DNA from: Alcanivorax sp. 1008
GTDB taxonomy: Bacteria > Pseudomonadota > Gammaproteobacteria > Pseudomonadales > Alcanivoracaceae
Assembly: GCF_020667895.1 (NCBI RefSeq)
Contig: NZ_JAFMPS010000004.1
Location: 124,001 to 188,000, forward strand
Direction of reading: 5' to 3'
DNA length: 64,000 bases
Position numbers and translations under genes: made by a program. The notes beneath the pieces were generated by a model. That model had not been told where the DNA came from, made no database searches, and saw only the letters and a list, made by a program, of their open reading frames with translations. Shown here piece after piece: positions 45,455 to 54,147 of the stretch (position 1 is its first letter; each line of letters begins with the position of its first letter).

Positions 45455-46363
45455 TCAGCGAGTGGCGGCGATAAAGTCAATCGTCACCTTGGCCAACGCC
45501 TCTCCCTGATCCTCCTGCAGGAAGTGACCACCGTTCTCAATGGTGGTGTGCGGCTGGCCTTCACAGCCTGGAATCAGCTTGCGGATCACCGGAGCGGCCG
45601 CCGCAGTAATCGGATCCTTGTCGCTGAAAGCAGTCAGGAATGGCTTGTCGAACTTGAACAGCACTTCCCAGGCCTTGCGGTTGGCGGCGGTGGCCGGGTT
45701 GTCCGGGGTAGTGGGCACCAGCGCCGGGAACTGGCGGGCGCCTTCCTTGTAGGACTCATCCGGAAAAGGTGCATCGTAGGCAGCCACCACCTCTGCGCTT
45801 AACGGCGTCGCGCAGCCGGACTGGATAATCTTGCCGGTGGCAAACACCGGGGTCTCCTGAGAAAACTTCTGCCAGGCCAAAAACGCCGGGCCGGGATCGT
45901 GATCACCGGTGGGCAGCATGGTGTTAGCCGCCACCGCGCGGGCAAAACGCTCCGGGTGCTCGGCCAGCAAACGCAAACCAATCAACCCACCCCAGTCCTG
46001 ACAGACCAGCGTAATGTCGGTCAGATCCAGTTGCGTGAGAATGTTACTGGTCCAGTCAACATGGCGCTGGTAGGTGTAATCGGTGCGCTTTGACGGTTTA
46101 TCGGAACGACCGAAGCCGATCAGGTCCGGAGCAATCACGCGATGGCCGGCGGCCACCAGCAGCGGAATCATTTTCCGGTACAGATAGCACCAGGTCGGCT
46201 CACCATGCATCAGCAATACCGGCGCTGCATCGCGGGGACCCTCATCAAGGTAGTGCATGCGCAGCTCGCCACCCTCGGTGTCATCCACCATCAGGTAGTG
46301 TGGCGCAAAATCGTAACCGGGAAGATTCTGGAAATGTTCGTCAGGGGTGCGCAGCGCTTGCAT
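45455..46363 (-). CDS. Haloalkane dehalogenase-like alpha/beta hydrolase
   Basis: A 302-residue alpha/beta hydrolase whose residues match haloalkane dehalogenases: HGEPTW at 53-58, nucleophile Asp123 followed by Trp124 (CQDWGG), Asp250 in FSDKDPIT, and His280 in NGGHFLQED. Trp164 in the cap (FLAWQKF) is placed like the second halide-stabilising residue of HLD-I enzymes. These enzymes cleave carbon-halogen bonds, giving an alcohol plus halide. ATG 46363 has AAGGAG eight bases upstream, and a TTG at 46369 is too close to it. It lies 30 bases after a TetR regulator and is probably controlled by it. Confidence 0.85.
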   Translation of the reverse strand: MQALRTPDEHFQNLPGYDFAPHYLMVDDTEGGELRMHYLDEGPRDAAPVLLMHGEPTWCYLYRKMIPLLVAAGHRVIAPDLIGFGRSDKPSKRTDYTYQRHVDWTSNILTQLDLTDITLVCQDWGGLIGLRLLAEHPERFARAVAANTMLPTGDHDPGPAFLAWQKFSQETPVFATGKIIQSGCATPLSAEVVAAYDAPFPDESYKEGARQFPALVPTTPDNPATAANRKAWEVLFKFDKPFLTAFSDKDPITAAAAPVIRKLIPGCEGQPHTTIENGGHFLQEDQGEALAKVTIDFIAATR

Positions 46364-46393
46364 GGTCAATACTCCTTTTTATTGTCATCAGAT

Positions 46394-46987
46394 TCAGTGC
46401 TTTTGTATGGGAAGGGCCGCCATGACCCCGTCCACTAGTTCGGACAGGCGGGCGTGATCAGGATGGATGGTGCTATCCACCAGCACACCCTGCAGACATA
46501 GCAGCAGATGTCGGGCCCAGCGACGGCAGTCGCAGTCGGCACGCAGTTGGCCTGCCTGCGCGGCACGTTGCAGGCAATCGGCAAAGGCGTCTTCGAGCAA
46601 TGCGAGGCCACGATCCAGTTGCGCCCGCACCGCGAGATCCGTGGCGGATTTTTCCAGCGCGGTATTGGCCAGCAGGCAGGCCATCGGTGGCCGCTGCTCG
46701 CTGATGTAGTCGTAGGTGGAATCGAAAAACCGGCGTAACCCGGCCAGTGCATCCTCGGCGCGCAGATAGCGATCGATGCGCCACTGCACCACCTTGGCGA
46801 TGTAGTGGTCGAGGACGCTGGCAAACAACGCCTCCTTGGAATCAAAGCGGTTGTACAGGCTGGACGCAGTCAGGCCGGTGGCCTGCTCCAGATGACGGAC
46901 GCTGGTGCCGGCAAAGCCGTTCTGCCAGAACACCAGCATGGCGCGGGTCAGCACATCAGATTGGCGAAATCGGGGCGGTCTAGCCAT
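46394..46987 (-). CDS. TetR/AcrR-family repressor
   Basis: A 197-residue regulator. The N-terminal HTH has AMLVFWQNGFAGTSVRHLEQ and TGLTASSLYNRFDSKEALFA. The C-terminal ligand domain includes RPPMACLLANTALEKSATD, typical of the TetR_C_6-like group. It is the first gene of a two-gene unit with the haloalkane dehalogenase. A perfect 9-bp dyad 9 bases upstream of its start is the likely operator, implying autoregulation and control of the dehalogenase. Confidence 0.88.
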   Translation of the reverse strand: MARPPRFRQSDVLTRAMLVFWQNGFAGTSVRHLEQATGLTASSLYNRFDSKEALFASVLDHYIAKVVQWRIDRYLRAEDALAGLRRFFDSTYDYISEQRPPMACLLANTALEKSATDLAVRAQLDRGLALLEDAFADCLQRAAQAGQLRADCDCRRWARHLLLCLQGVLVDSTIHPDHARLSELVDGVMAALPIQKH

Positions 46988-46995
46988 GCTTGGTC

Positions 46996-47021
46996 CATTT
47001 TGTAACGATTGCTACAAAATG
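46996..47021. promoter_or_regulatory. TetR operator (inverted repeat)
   Basis: CATTTTGTA (46996-47004) and TACAAAATG (47013-47021) are perfect complements with an eight-base spacer. The dyad lies 9 to 34 bases upstream of the TetR start codon, where it would cover the promoter or early transcript. Confidence 0.8.
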
Positions 47022-47067
47022 AACTCGGCAAGCCTCATGGTCAAGGCCTGTCAGGCCAAAAACTGAC

Positions 47068-47961
47068 TCAATGCCCCACGGCCCCCACCAGCGCTGCCCT
47101 GGTACGACGATCACCAAGGAAGTACAGCGCCAGCCCGAACATAATCACTAGCGCCCCGACAATCACATTCAGTCCCGGCTGTTCGCCGTTGAACAGGGCG
47201 CCGAGTAGCAGCGCCAGCACCGGCGTCATCAGGGTAATTAGCGCTACCGTGGCGGCGGACAGGCTGGCCAGAACCTTGAAGTAGCAGACGAAGCCAATCA
47301 GCGAGCCGCACAGGGCCAGATACAGCACTGCCCAGACGCCATGCATTGCCTCGCCAACGGTAAAGCTCTCGCCCATAACGAACCACAGCCCCCAGAAACA
47401 AGGCAGGCTGATAATCAGCGACCCCAGCGTTTGTGGCAGCGGCCCGAGCCCGGCGGCAACCTGCTTCACGGCAATGCCACTGACACTGAACCCGGTCACC
47501 GCGCCGAGCAGTAACAGGATGCCGATCAACTGATTGCCACCCTGCAGGGCATCGGCAAACACCAACGCCAGACCACCGACACCGGTGACACAGCCGGCCC
47601 AGTGCCAGAGATTCAGACGCACCGGATTAGGCAACAGCTGCAGCATGAAGCCGGACAGCAATGGCGCCAGCCCGAACATCACCGAGATCAGCCCCGAGGC
47701 CACATACACCGATGCCAGATAACTCAGCGACATGGCGCCAAACACGCCCGGCAGCGCCGCCGCGTAACTCTTGATTGCCAACCGATCCCAGCGCAGACGC
47801 TGGCCCAGCAGCCACAACCACGGCAGACCGACAGCCACCGCCAGCATCATGCGCAGCATCACGGCGGTCACCGGCATAAAGGTTTCCGCACTCCATTTGA
47901 TAGCAAGCGGTGTGGTGGCCCAAACCAGTACAACGATCAGATAGGCGAGCCCGACAGGCAC
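47068..47961 (-). CDS. EamA-family (DMT superfamily) exporter
   Basis: A 297-residue inner-membrane protein with about ten transmembrane helices arranged as two EamA repeats (residues about 5-135 and 145-280). It begins [22 protein letters not shown], with [22 protein letters not shown] in the first repeat and [14 protein letters not shown] in the second. Family members export amino acids, nucleosides or drugs, and the substrate here is unknown. GTG 47961 has AAGGAG seven bases upstream. A terminator-like hairpin and a short ORF lie just upstream on the same strand. Confidence 0.88.
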   Translation of the reverse strand: MPVGLAYLIVVLVWATTPLAIKWSAETFMPVTAVMLRMMLAVAVGLPWLWLLGQRLRWDRLAIKSYAAALPGVFGAMSLSYLASVYVASGLISVMFGLAPLLSGFMLQLLPNPVRLNLWHWAGCVTGVGGLALVFADALQGGNQLIGILLLLGAVTGFSVSGIAVKQVAAGLGPLPQTLGSLIISLPCFWGLWFVMGESFTVGEAMHGVWAVLYLALCGSLIGFVCYFKVLASLSAATVALITLMTPVLALLLGALFNGEQPGLNVIVGALVIMFGLALYFLGDRRTRAALVGAVGH

Positions 47962-47999
47962 GGTTTTTCTCCTTGGTATGGGCAGCGGGCACCGGGCAC

Positions 48000-48033
48000 A
48001 AAAAAAGCCGCAGGTGCTTTACGCTGCGGCTTT
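48000..48033 (-). terminator. Minus-strand intrinsic terminator upstream of the EamA gene
   Basis: AAAGCCGCAG (48004-48013) and CTGCGGCTTT (48024-48033) form a 10-bp stem with a ten-base loop. Read leftward it is followed by a run of seven T residues (48006-48000). It lies between divergent genes, about 39 bases ahead of the EamA start, where an attenuator rather than a gene end would be expected. Confidence 0.8.
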
Positions 48034-48187
48034 GGTTGAATTCAGTACTATGAATCAGACAGCCGGCAGCGCTCCCCCACACCAGGCGCGGGCGACTCGC
48101 ATTGCAACTTTCAGCATTGGTTGTTTGCGGCTGCTCTTCATCGTGCGAACATCATCTGCATTCAGTCCGGCACAGGCAAGTCACAAA

Positions 48188-49426
48188 TTGAAAAATTATC
48201 TGGTGGGGGGAGCCGTGCGCGATCAGCTGCTCGGCCTCAAGGTCACGGAAAAGGACTGGGTGGTGGTCGGCGCCACGCCGGAACAGATGCTGTCCCAAGG
48301 GTTTACTCCCGTGGGCAAGGATTTCCCGGTGTTCATTCACCCGCGTAGCGGCGAGGAATATGCCCTTGCCCGCACCGAGCGAAAGGCTGGTCATGGCTAT
48401 CACGGCTTTACCTTCAATGCGTCCCCTGAGGTAACGCTGGAAGAGGATCTGCTGCGCCGCGACCTGACCATCAACGCCATGGCCCGCGAACCGGGCGGCC
48501 CACTGATTGACCCCCATGGTGGCTTGCGCGATCTTAAAGGACGCTGGCTACGCCACGTTTCCGAAGCCTTTGCTGAAGACCCTCTGCGGGTACTTCGAGT
48601 GGCCCGCTTTGCTGCCCGCTACCACTGGCTTGGCTTTCGTGTCGCCGAAGAAACGCTAACACTAATGCGCCAACTCAGTGACAGTGGCGAACTGGCTCAC
48701 CTGACTGCCGAACGGGTCTGGAAAGAGACGGAGAAGGGCCTGATGGAGCAGGACCCGCAGATTTACTTTGCCGTACTGGAACAGTGCGGGGCACTGCAGG
48801 TTTTGCTACCAGAACTGGCACGACTACGTGGTGTGCCACAACCCGCTGCCCACCATCCTGAAATCGACACACTGGAGCATCAGTATCTTGCCCTGAAACA
48901 AACGGCGCTCATGGGGCTGCCATTGACGGCACGTTTCGCAGTGCTGGTGCACGATCTTGGCAAGGGCTTAACAGAGCCCGCCGAGTGGCCGCGGCATATC
49001 GCCCACGAGGAACGCAGTGCCGGGCTCGCAGAGCAGGTTGCCACTCGACTCAGGGCGCCCAACGAGTGCCGTGATATTGGCGTATTAGTGGCCCGTTTCC
49101 ACACCCACTGTCACCGGGCACTGGAACTGAAAGCAGAAACGGTATGGAAGCTGTTCAAGGCTCTAGATGCCGTACGCCGGCCGCAGCGACTGGAATTATT
49201 TCTCGGTGCCTGCGAAGCCGATGCCCGCGGCCGACTTGGTTTTGCCGAACGGGACTACCCACAGGCGGATTACCTGCGTCGCGCCGCTGAAGCGGTAGGT
49301 AACGTTGATATCAATGCAATACGGGCACAAGGTTTTACTGGACCGCAATTAGGCGAGGCAATCGACAAAGCCCGTATTCATTTACTGAAGGAGCTCAAGC
49401 AGACATGGCTAACCCTGTCGCCCTGA
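48188..49426 (+). CDS. cca: Multifunctional CCA tRNA nucleotidyltransferase
   Basis: Adds and repairs the CCA end of tRNAs. From TTG 48188 the protein is 412 residues, the same as E. coli Cca, and begins with [16 protein letters not shown]. It has [39 protein letters not shown] and a C-terminal HD phosphohydrolase domain ([14 protein letters not shown] with HEERS), as in gammaproteobacterial enzymes with 2'3'-cyclic phosphodiesterase activity. TTG initiation is unusual. The only upstream in-frame ATGs would add unconserved residues. It overlaps the following SDR gene by 22 bases. Confidence 0.93.
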   Translation: MKNYLVGGAVRDQLLGLKVTEKDWVVVGATPEQMLSQGFTPVGKDFPVFIHPRSGEEYALARTERKAGHGYHGFTFNASPEVTLEEDLLRRDLTINAMAREPGGPLIDPHGGLRDLKGRWLRHVSEAFAEDPLRVLRVARFAARYHWLGFRVAEETLTLMRQLSDSGELAHLTAERVWKETEKGLMEQDPQIYFAVLEQCGALQVLLPELARLRGVPQPAAHHPEIDTLEHQYLALKQTALMGLPLTARFAVLVHDLGKGLTEPAEWPRHIAHEERSAGLAEQVATRLRAPNECRDIGVLVARFHTHCHRALELKAETVWKLFKALDAVRRPQRLELFLGACEADARGRLGFAERDYPQADYLRRAAEAVGNVDINAIRAQGFTGPQLGEAIDKARIHLLKELKQTWLTLSP

Positions 49427-50142
49427 TTACCGGCGCTGCCAGACGGCTCGGCGCAGAAACTGCCCGTAAACTCCATCAGCGCGGCATGCATCTAATCATT
49501 CACTATCGCAATAGCGCCGGTGAAGCGGATGCACTGGTCGAAGAGCTGAATCAGATACGCCCGCAATCGGCCTGCGCCCTGCAGGCCGATCTGGATAGTC
49601 CCGATCAGGTGCGCGCCCTTGCCAACACAGCCGTCCAGAAATGGGGGCGACTGGATTTACTGGTCAACAATGCTTCATCTTTCTATCCAACCCCAATGGG
49701 CAGCAGCACCGATGAGGATTGGACCAGGCTGATAAATAGTAACCTGCGCGCCCCATACATCCTCACCGAGTCGCTGGCCCCGATTCTGGCGGAACACAAG
49801 GGCTGCATCATTAACATTATTGACGTCTATGCAGAAAAGCCGCTGGCCCAGCACACCCTCTACTGTATGGCCAAGGCCGGTCTTGCCATGCTAACCCGCA
49901 GCAGCGCCCGCGAGCTGGGCCCGGATGTGCGGGTCAACGGTGTATCGCCGGGCCCTATCCTGTGGCCGGAACAGGGTCAGGACAACCAGTCGTCAATTAT
50001 TGCTGCCACAGCGCTCAAGCGCTGTGGCGCCCCCACCGACATTGCCGCTATGGTTACCTTTCTGGCGCTGGATGCACCCTATGTCACCGGGCAGATTGTT
50101 GCGGTGGACGGCGGCCGCTCGTTGGGATTTCAAGGAGGATGA
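49405..50142 (+). CDS. Pteridine reductase-like short-chain dehydrogenase
   Basis: A 245-residue NADPH-dependent SDR. It has the cofactor motif TGAARRLG, whose extra Arg is characteristic of PTR1/FolM-type pteridine reductases, plus [12 protein letters not shown], the catalytic Tyr-Lys in YCMAK, and [13 protein letters not shown]. Such enzymes reduce dihydropterins, and the neighbouring folK and folB support a role in folate or pterin metabolism. It overlaps cca by 22 bases and is followed after two bases by a DUF4124 gene. FolM is a possible name, but I leave the symbol blank. Confidence 0.87.
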   Translation: MANPVALITGAARRLGAETARKLHQRGMHLIIHYRNSAGEADALVEELNQIRPQSACALQADLDSPDQVRALANTAVQKWGRLDLLVNNASSFYPTPMGSSTDEDWTRLINSNLRAPYILTESLAPILAEHKGCIINIIDVYAEKPLAQHTLYCMAKAGLAMLTRSSARELGPDVRVNGVSPGPILWPEQGQDNQSSIIAATALKRCGAPTDIAAMVTFLALDAPYVTGQIVAVDGGRSLGFQGG

Positions 50143-50144
50143 TC

Positions 50145-50591
50145 ATGCTTCGACTCGTTGCTCTGCTGGCACTGCTGCCGGCTAGTATGTCAATAGCGCA
50201 GGACCTGTATCGCTGGACCGACGAAGATGGTCGTGTCCATTTCGGTGATCGTCCTCCTGAAGACCGTGCGCCGGAGCAATTACAGCTCAAACCCCAACCA
50301 CTGCTTGGTCAGGACGATGAAGTGCGGCAACGGTTCGAGCGGCTAGAGCGGCTGCGCAGTGGCGAAGAGCAAAAACAACAAGAAGAAGAGCGCTTGCGCC
50401 AGGAAGAGGCCAAGCAGCGTAGACAAAAAATGGCGCCGCTTTGTGCCCAGGCGAAACGGGATCTGAAAGCCTTGAGCGGGCGAGTCGTGTATGTCGACGA
50501 GGATGGCGAGGGTCGCGACGTGTCTCTTGAGCAAGTCGCCGCTGACCGGAAAAAGGTGAGTCAATGGATTGCCGAAAACTGCACAGAATAG
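50145..50591 (+). CDS. DUF4124 periplasmic protein
   Basis: A 148-residue secreted protein. The signal peptide (MLRLVALLALLPASMSIAQ) is followed by a DUF4124 domain (LYRWTDEDGRVHFGDRPPED). A Glu/Gln-rich coiled coil spans about residues 60-100 (LRSGEEQKQQEEERLRQEE), and a short tail with two cysteines ends the protein. ATG 50145 is preferred: AAGGAGG lies six bases upstream, while the ATG at 50139 abuts it. It sits two bases after the SDR gene and overlaps the next gene, also DUF4124, by 28 bases. Function unknown. Confidence 0.8.
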   Translation: MLRLVALLALLPASMSIAQDLYRWTDEDGRVHFGDRPPEDRAPEQLQLKPQPLLGQDDEVRQRFERLERLRSGEEQKQQEEERLRQEEAKQRRQKMAPLCAQAKRDLKALSGRVVYVDEDGEGRDVSLEQVAADRKKVSQWIAENCTE

Positions 50592-51493
50592 CTATTGCAC
50601 TGGTGCTGCTAAGCCCACTGGCACAGGCCGGTGTTTATCAATGGCGAGACGAACAGGGACGCCTGCACTTTTCCGACAAGCCACCCATAAATGATGACAG
50701 CGCTTCCCTGTATGCCACCGCAGAACCTGAGAGCCGGTCAGGTGTTGTGGAGTTCCAGCGCGTCGACTTCAATCTTAGTGAAGCCGCAGAGCAGCAGGTA
50801 CGGGAAGGGCTCAATGCCATACTGTCGCTCTATACCGGCACTCTGGGCCTGGATGTACGCGGCGATGTCTCGGTAAAACTCTCTCTGATCGAAAGCAAAC
50901 AAGAGTTTGATCGCTGGCTGAGCGCGCGAACCGGCGAGCCTGTCGGTGGTTTAGTCAGTGGCGTGTACGTTACCGCCACCAAAGAAGTGGCGGTTTGGAA
51001 CTGGGCCAGCGAAGAGCGAGTGGTACAAACCATTTTGCACGAGTCCAGCCACGTTATTCTGGCCCAACTGGCGCCCCGAGCGCCGAGCTGGATCCATGAA
51101 GGCATGGCCCAATATGTGCAAATGCTTCAACAGCGTAACAATGCCATTGAGATAGCCCCCTATCCGGCAGCAGCCGCACGGATTCGCAACTGGGTAGAAG
51201 GTGGCGAATTAGTTAGCCTGCGCAGCTATCTGAACCTGCCGGAACAACGCTGGCGGGAAATGGCTCACAATATGGATGCCATTCCCTACAGCATTGCCTG
51301 GGGCATGGTGTACTTCATGATGTCATCACCGATCGGCCAGCAAACTCTGCGCCGGATACTGCATGACATGGAAAAAAGCGGCCAATGGCCCACAGCAGAC
51401 GCAATTGATGCTCGCTACCCTGGCGGCCTGGTGAAAATGGACTATGATTTTTTCCGCTGGGCCCAGTCAGAAATGACCGCCCATCGTTATTAA
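50564..51493 (+). CDS. DUF4124 fused to gluzincin-like metalloprotease domain
   Basis: A 309-residue exported protein. A signal peptide (ending PLAQA) precedes a DUF4124 domain (residues about 23-45, GVYQWRDEQGRLHFSDKPP) and a peptidase-MA-like domain. The zinc motif His159-Glu160-Ser-Ser-His163 is intact in ILHESSHVI, and Glu179 in WIHEGMAQY is the likely third ligand. That combination supports real protease activity in the periplasm, probably on cell-envelope proteins, though the substrate is unknown. AAGGTGAG precedes ATG 50564. It is coupled to the upstream DUF4124 gene by a 28-base overlap. Confidence 0.82.
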   Translation: MDCRKLHRIAIALVLLSPLAQAGVYQWRDEQGRLHFSDKPPINDDSASLYATAEPESRSGVVEFQRVDFNLSEAAEQQVREGLNAILSLYTGTLGLDVRGDVSVKLSLIESKQEFDRWLSARTGEPVGGLVSGVYVTATKEVAVWNWASEERVVQTILHESSHVILAQLAPRAPSWIHEGMAQYVQMLQQRNNAIEIAPYPAAAARIRNWVEGGELVSLRSYLNLPEQRWREMAHNMDAIPYSIAWGMVYFMMSSPIGQQTLRRILHDMEKSGQWPTADAIDARYPGGLVKMDYDFFRWAQSEMTAHRY

Positions 51494-51506
51494 TCGACAA
51501 AAAAAC

Positions 51507-51998
51507 TCAGGGCCAAATAAACGGAACCTGCCACAGTGATTGGGCAGAAAAATCCTTGCCCGCCAAAAGCGCTGTATAGGAACTACCACGCACCGGATGC
51601 AATTCAGCCGGGGCGATATCTGCCAGCGGCTTCAATACAAAAGCATGCTTGAGAATTTCATCACGGGGTAACTCAACGCCATCAATCAGACCGACCCTGT
51701 CCCCGTAGGTAAGAATGTCGATATCCAGTGTCCGGCTGGCAAACTTTTTCTCGCCCCGAGTGCGCCCATGATCGGCCTCGATAGCACGCAGCAGGGACGA
51801 CAAATCACCCACCGCCAGATCCGTATCAATGGCCACCACCAGATTGAGAAACGGCTCGCCATCAAAGCCAACTGCGGCACTCTCGTATACCGGGCTCAAG
51901 ATCAACTGAGAAAAATGCTGCGCCAGCGCATCTAGCCCGGAACGAATATTGCGCTCACGGTCGATATTGGAACCAAAGCTCAGGTAAACCCGTGTCAT
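51507..51998 (-). CDS. folK: 2-amino-4-hydroxy-6-hydroxymethyldihydropteridine pyrophosphokinase
   Basis: Pyrophosphorylates the pterin precursor of dihydropteroate in folate synthesis. The 163-residue protein begins RVYLSFGSNIDRERNI and has the HPPK signature with TRGEKKFASRTLDIDILTYGD, in which the two aspartates bind magnesium. Its ATG overlaps the folB stop (ATGA). It is convergent with the DUF4124 metalloprotease gene 13 bases away. Confidence 0.95.
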   Translation of the reverse strand: MTRVYLSFGSNIDRERNIRSGLDALAQHFSQLILSPVYESAAVGFDGEPFLNLVVAIDTDLAVGDLSSLLRAIEADHGRTRGEKKFASRTLDIDILTYGDRVGLIDGVELPRDEILKHAFVLKPLADIAPAELHPVRGSSYTALLAGKDFSAQSLWQVPFIWP

Positions 51999-52354
51999 GC
52001 CTGTTTGTCACCCCGTTCAATAATAATCCCGACGTCCTGCGAGCCACGCAGAGCACCGGGCTTGGATACCCGCAATCGCAACCAGGGCACTGAAAACTCT
52101 TGCACAACAATCTCGGCGACGCGCTCCGCCAGAGTCTCAACAAGCTGGAACTCGGAGGCTTCGATAAAGCCAATCAGCCTCTTACCGACAGCCTTGTAAT
52201 CAAGCGCATCATCAATATGGTCACTGGCCGCCGCGCGGCGGATATCGGTGGCCATCTCCAGGTCCAGACTAACGGTCTGGCGGATACGACGCTCCCAGTC
52301 AAAAATGCCAATCACCGTTGCCACTTTCAGGTCACGGATATAAACGATGTCCAT
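51995..52354 (-). CDS. folB: Dihydroneopterin aldolase
   Basis: Cleaves dihydroneopterin in folate synthesis. The 119-residue protein has the tunnel-fold pattern MDIVYIRDLKVATVIGIFDWE at the start, the conserved DYKAVGKRLIGFIEASEFQLVETLAERVAEIV region with the catalytic Glu (split here: ASEFQLVETLAE), and LRVSKPGALRGSQDVGI. It forms a two-gene unit with folK and is divergent from plsY across 167 bases with no clear site. Confidence 0.94.
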   Translation of the reverse strand: MDIVYIRDLKVATVIGIFDWERRIRQTVSLDLEMATDIRRAAASDHIDDALDYKAVGKRLIGFIEASEFQLVETLAERVAEIVVQEFSVPWLRLRVSKPGALRGSQDVGIIIERGDKQA

Positions 52355-52521
52355 AATATGCCTCGTTGCGGGGTCAGGGTCTGAGCAGTCTGGCCGCAGC
52401 CACGTCAGGATTTAGCGAAGAGAGTGCCATCATGCACGCATCCTTCATTACATACGGGGCTGTTCAGCCGCGGTCAGTTCAGGCAGTCTCTGTGACGCCG
52501 AGGGACGGAGGATTATAGCCG

Positions 52522-53148
52522 GTGGATTTCGCCACATTACAGGATCATGGGCTTATTACTGCCCTGTTATGCATCGCTGCCTATCTGGGCGGCTCCATTT
52601 CCAGTGCCATTCTGGTCTGCCAGCTGTTCGGCTTGCCGGATCCACGTACTCAGGGCTCCAATAATCCCGGCGCCACCAATGTATTGCGACTGGGCGGCAA
52701 ACCCGCAGCGGCACTAACACTGGCCGGAGACGTTCTGAAGGGAGTGATTCCGGTTCTGGCAGCGCTCTACTGGCTGGAGCTACCCGTGCTGATTGCCGCC
52801 CTGACTGGCTGGTTTGCCTTTCTGGGCCACCTTTTCCCGGTATTTTTCCGCTTTCAGGGAGGCAAAGGCGTGGCCACCGCCTTTGGCCTGCTGTTTGCCC
52901 TGCACTGGCCCACCGGCCTGCTAACCGGCGGAATCTGGCTATGCCTGTTTGCCCTCCTCAGAATTTCCTCACTGGCATCCATGGTTGCCTTTGTCGTTAT
53001 GCCCGCGGTTATTGCCTTCTGGCTGCCCGCAGCGTTCTGGCCCATGGTGCTGCTTAGTGTGGTGCTGATCGGCCGGCATCACGCCAATATCCGCAAATTG
53101 CTGTCCGGCGAGGAGCTCGGCTTTGGCAAACCGAAACCGCGTCAATAG
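52522..53148 (+). CDS. plsY: Glycerol-3-phosphate acyltransferase PlsY
   Basis: An inner-membrane enzyme that transfers acyl groups from acyl-phosphate to glycerol-3-phosphate. The 208-residue protein has at least five membrane helices and the three PlsY motifs: GSISSAILVCQLFGLPDPR, GSNNPGATNVLRLGGK, and HLFPVFFRFQGGKGVATAFG. It starts at GTG 52522 with GGAGG ten bases upstream. The LysR gene follows 12 bases after its stop and may share its transcript. plsY beside folB is common in Gammaproteobacteria. Confidence 0.95.
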   Translation: MDFATLQDHGLITALLCIAAYLGGSISSAILVCQLFGLPDPRTQGSNNPGATNVLRLGGKPAAALTLAGDVLKGVIPVLAALYWLELPVLIAALTGWFAFLGHLFPVFFRFQGGKGVATAFGLLFALHWPTGLLTGGIWLCLFALLRISSLASMVAFVVMPAVIAFWLPAAFWPMVLLSVVLIGRHHANIRKLLSGEELGFGKPKPRQ

Positions 53149-53160
53149 TGGATCTGGCGC

Positions 53161-54060
53161 ATGAAGCGGCCGTTATCGTCATTGAATCTGCTGCGCACCT
53201 TTGAGGTCGCCGGGCGCCATCTCAGCTTTACCCTCGCGGCGGACGAACTGTGCATCACCCCTTCTGCAGTCAGCCAGCAAATGCGCAAACTGGAAGAAGA
53301 TTTGGGCGTTGCCCTGTTCGAGCGCCAACCGCGCGGGCTCATCCTGAGCGAGTCCGGCGAACGCTACTGGCGAGATATCCAGCAGCACCTCGATGGCATT
53401 GATCGCAGTACCCGCGCCCTCACCCGGCAATCCAGTCGCACTCTGCGTGTTAGCCTGATGCCGCCGCTGGCCAGCCGCATCGTGCTGCCACGATTAACCG
53501 ATTTCCAGCAAAGACATCCTGATATTGAGCTGCGCCTTGATGCCAGCCTGCGTTATGCCGATCTCGGCAAACAGGATATTGATCTGGCCATTCGCTTCGG
53601 CCAGCCGCCCTGGCCCGGCTGCGTGCACGAGAAACTGCTCGACCTGTATGTGCTGCCAGTGTGCCCGCCAGCAATGGCTTCCGAGCACGACCTTTCCCAT
53701 CACCCGGAGCGATTGGCGCAACTGCCGCTGATTCAGATGACCGAACGGGCCGATAGCTGGACACGGTTTTTTGCCATGTCCGGGCTCGGCAAGCCCTGTT
53801 CTGACAAGCAGTTTTTCGTGGATGACTACCCGGCGGCCATTGAGGCGGCGGAAACTGTGGGAGTCGCACTGGCGATTCTGCCGCTGGAGCAACCTCTACT
53901 GGATAGCAAGCGGCTAGCCGCCCCATGGCCCGCCCTGGGGCCACTGCCGGAGTCGGTCTATGCAGTGATGCGAGAGGACCAGGCCGAGCGCACTGACATC
54001 CAGACTTTTCTCAACTGGCTAAAGACCCAGCTCGACAGTCTGCCCGCAGCGGTTAAGTAA
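53161..54060 (+). CDS. LysR-family regulator (GcvA-like)
   Basis: A 299-residue LysR regulator. The N-terminal winged HTH shows LNLLRTFEVAGRHLSFTLAA and ELCITPSAVSQQMRKLEEDL. The effector domain (about 90-295) resembles the GcvA/TrpI subgroup, with FAMSGLGKPCSDKQFFVDDY and GVALAILPL. The gene points the same way as the downstream unknown-GMC-AhpD cluster, 87 bases before it, so that cluster is a candidate target. A 9-bp inverted repeat spans its stop codon. Confidence 0.88.
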   Translation: MKRPLSSLNLLRTFEVAGRHLSFTLAADELCITPSAVSQQMRKLEEDLGVALFERQPRGLILSESGERYWRDIQQHLDGIDRSTRALTRQSSRTLRVSLMPPLASRIVLPRLTDFQQRHPDIELRLDASLRYADLGKQDIDLAIRFGQPPWPGCVHEKLLDLYVLPVCPPAMASEHDLSHHPERLAQLPLIQMTERADSWTRFFAMSGLGKPCSDKQFFVDDYPAAIEAAETVGVALAILPLEQPLLDSKRLAAPWPALGPLPESVYAVMREDQAERTDIQTFLNWLKTQLDSLPAAVK

Positions 54061-54070
54061 AACTTAACCG
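54050..54070. repeat. Perfect 9-bp inverted repeat over the LysR stop codon
   Basis: CGGTTAAGT (54050-54058) and ACTTAACCG (54062-54070) with a three-base A loop. It includes the LysR stop codon and lacks a T-tract. It could be a weak transcript-end hairpin or a binding site ahead of the next gene. Confidence 0.6.
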
Positions 54071-54147
54071 AGTCGTAAAAAGCATCGTTTGTCGCCCTGT
54101 ACGTTTGCCTTGATGATGCCGGACATCCAACTTGTGGAGCTGCCGGC

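Noticed and set aside
52355-52521. Regulatory site or RNA gene between folB and plsY
   Set aside because: No stable hairpin with T-tract, clear promoter or conserved RNA shape could be seen in these 167 bases.
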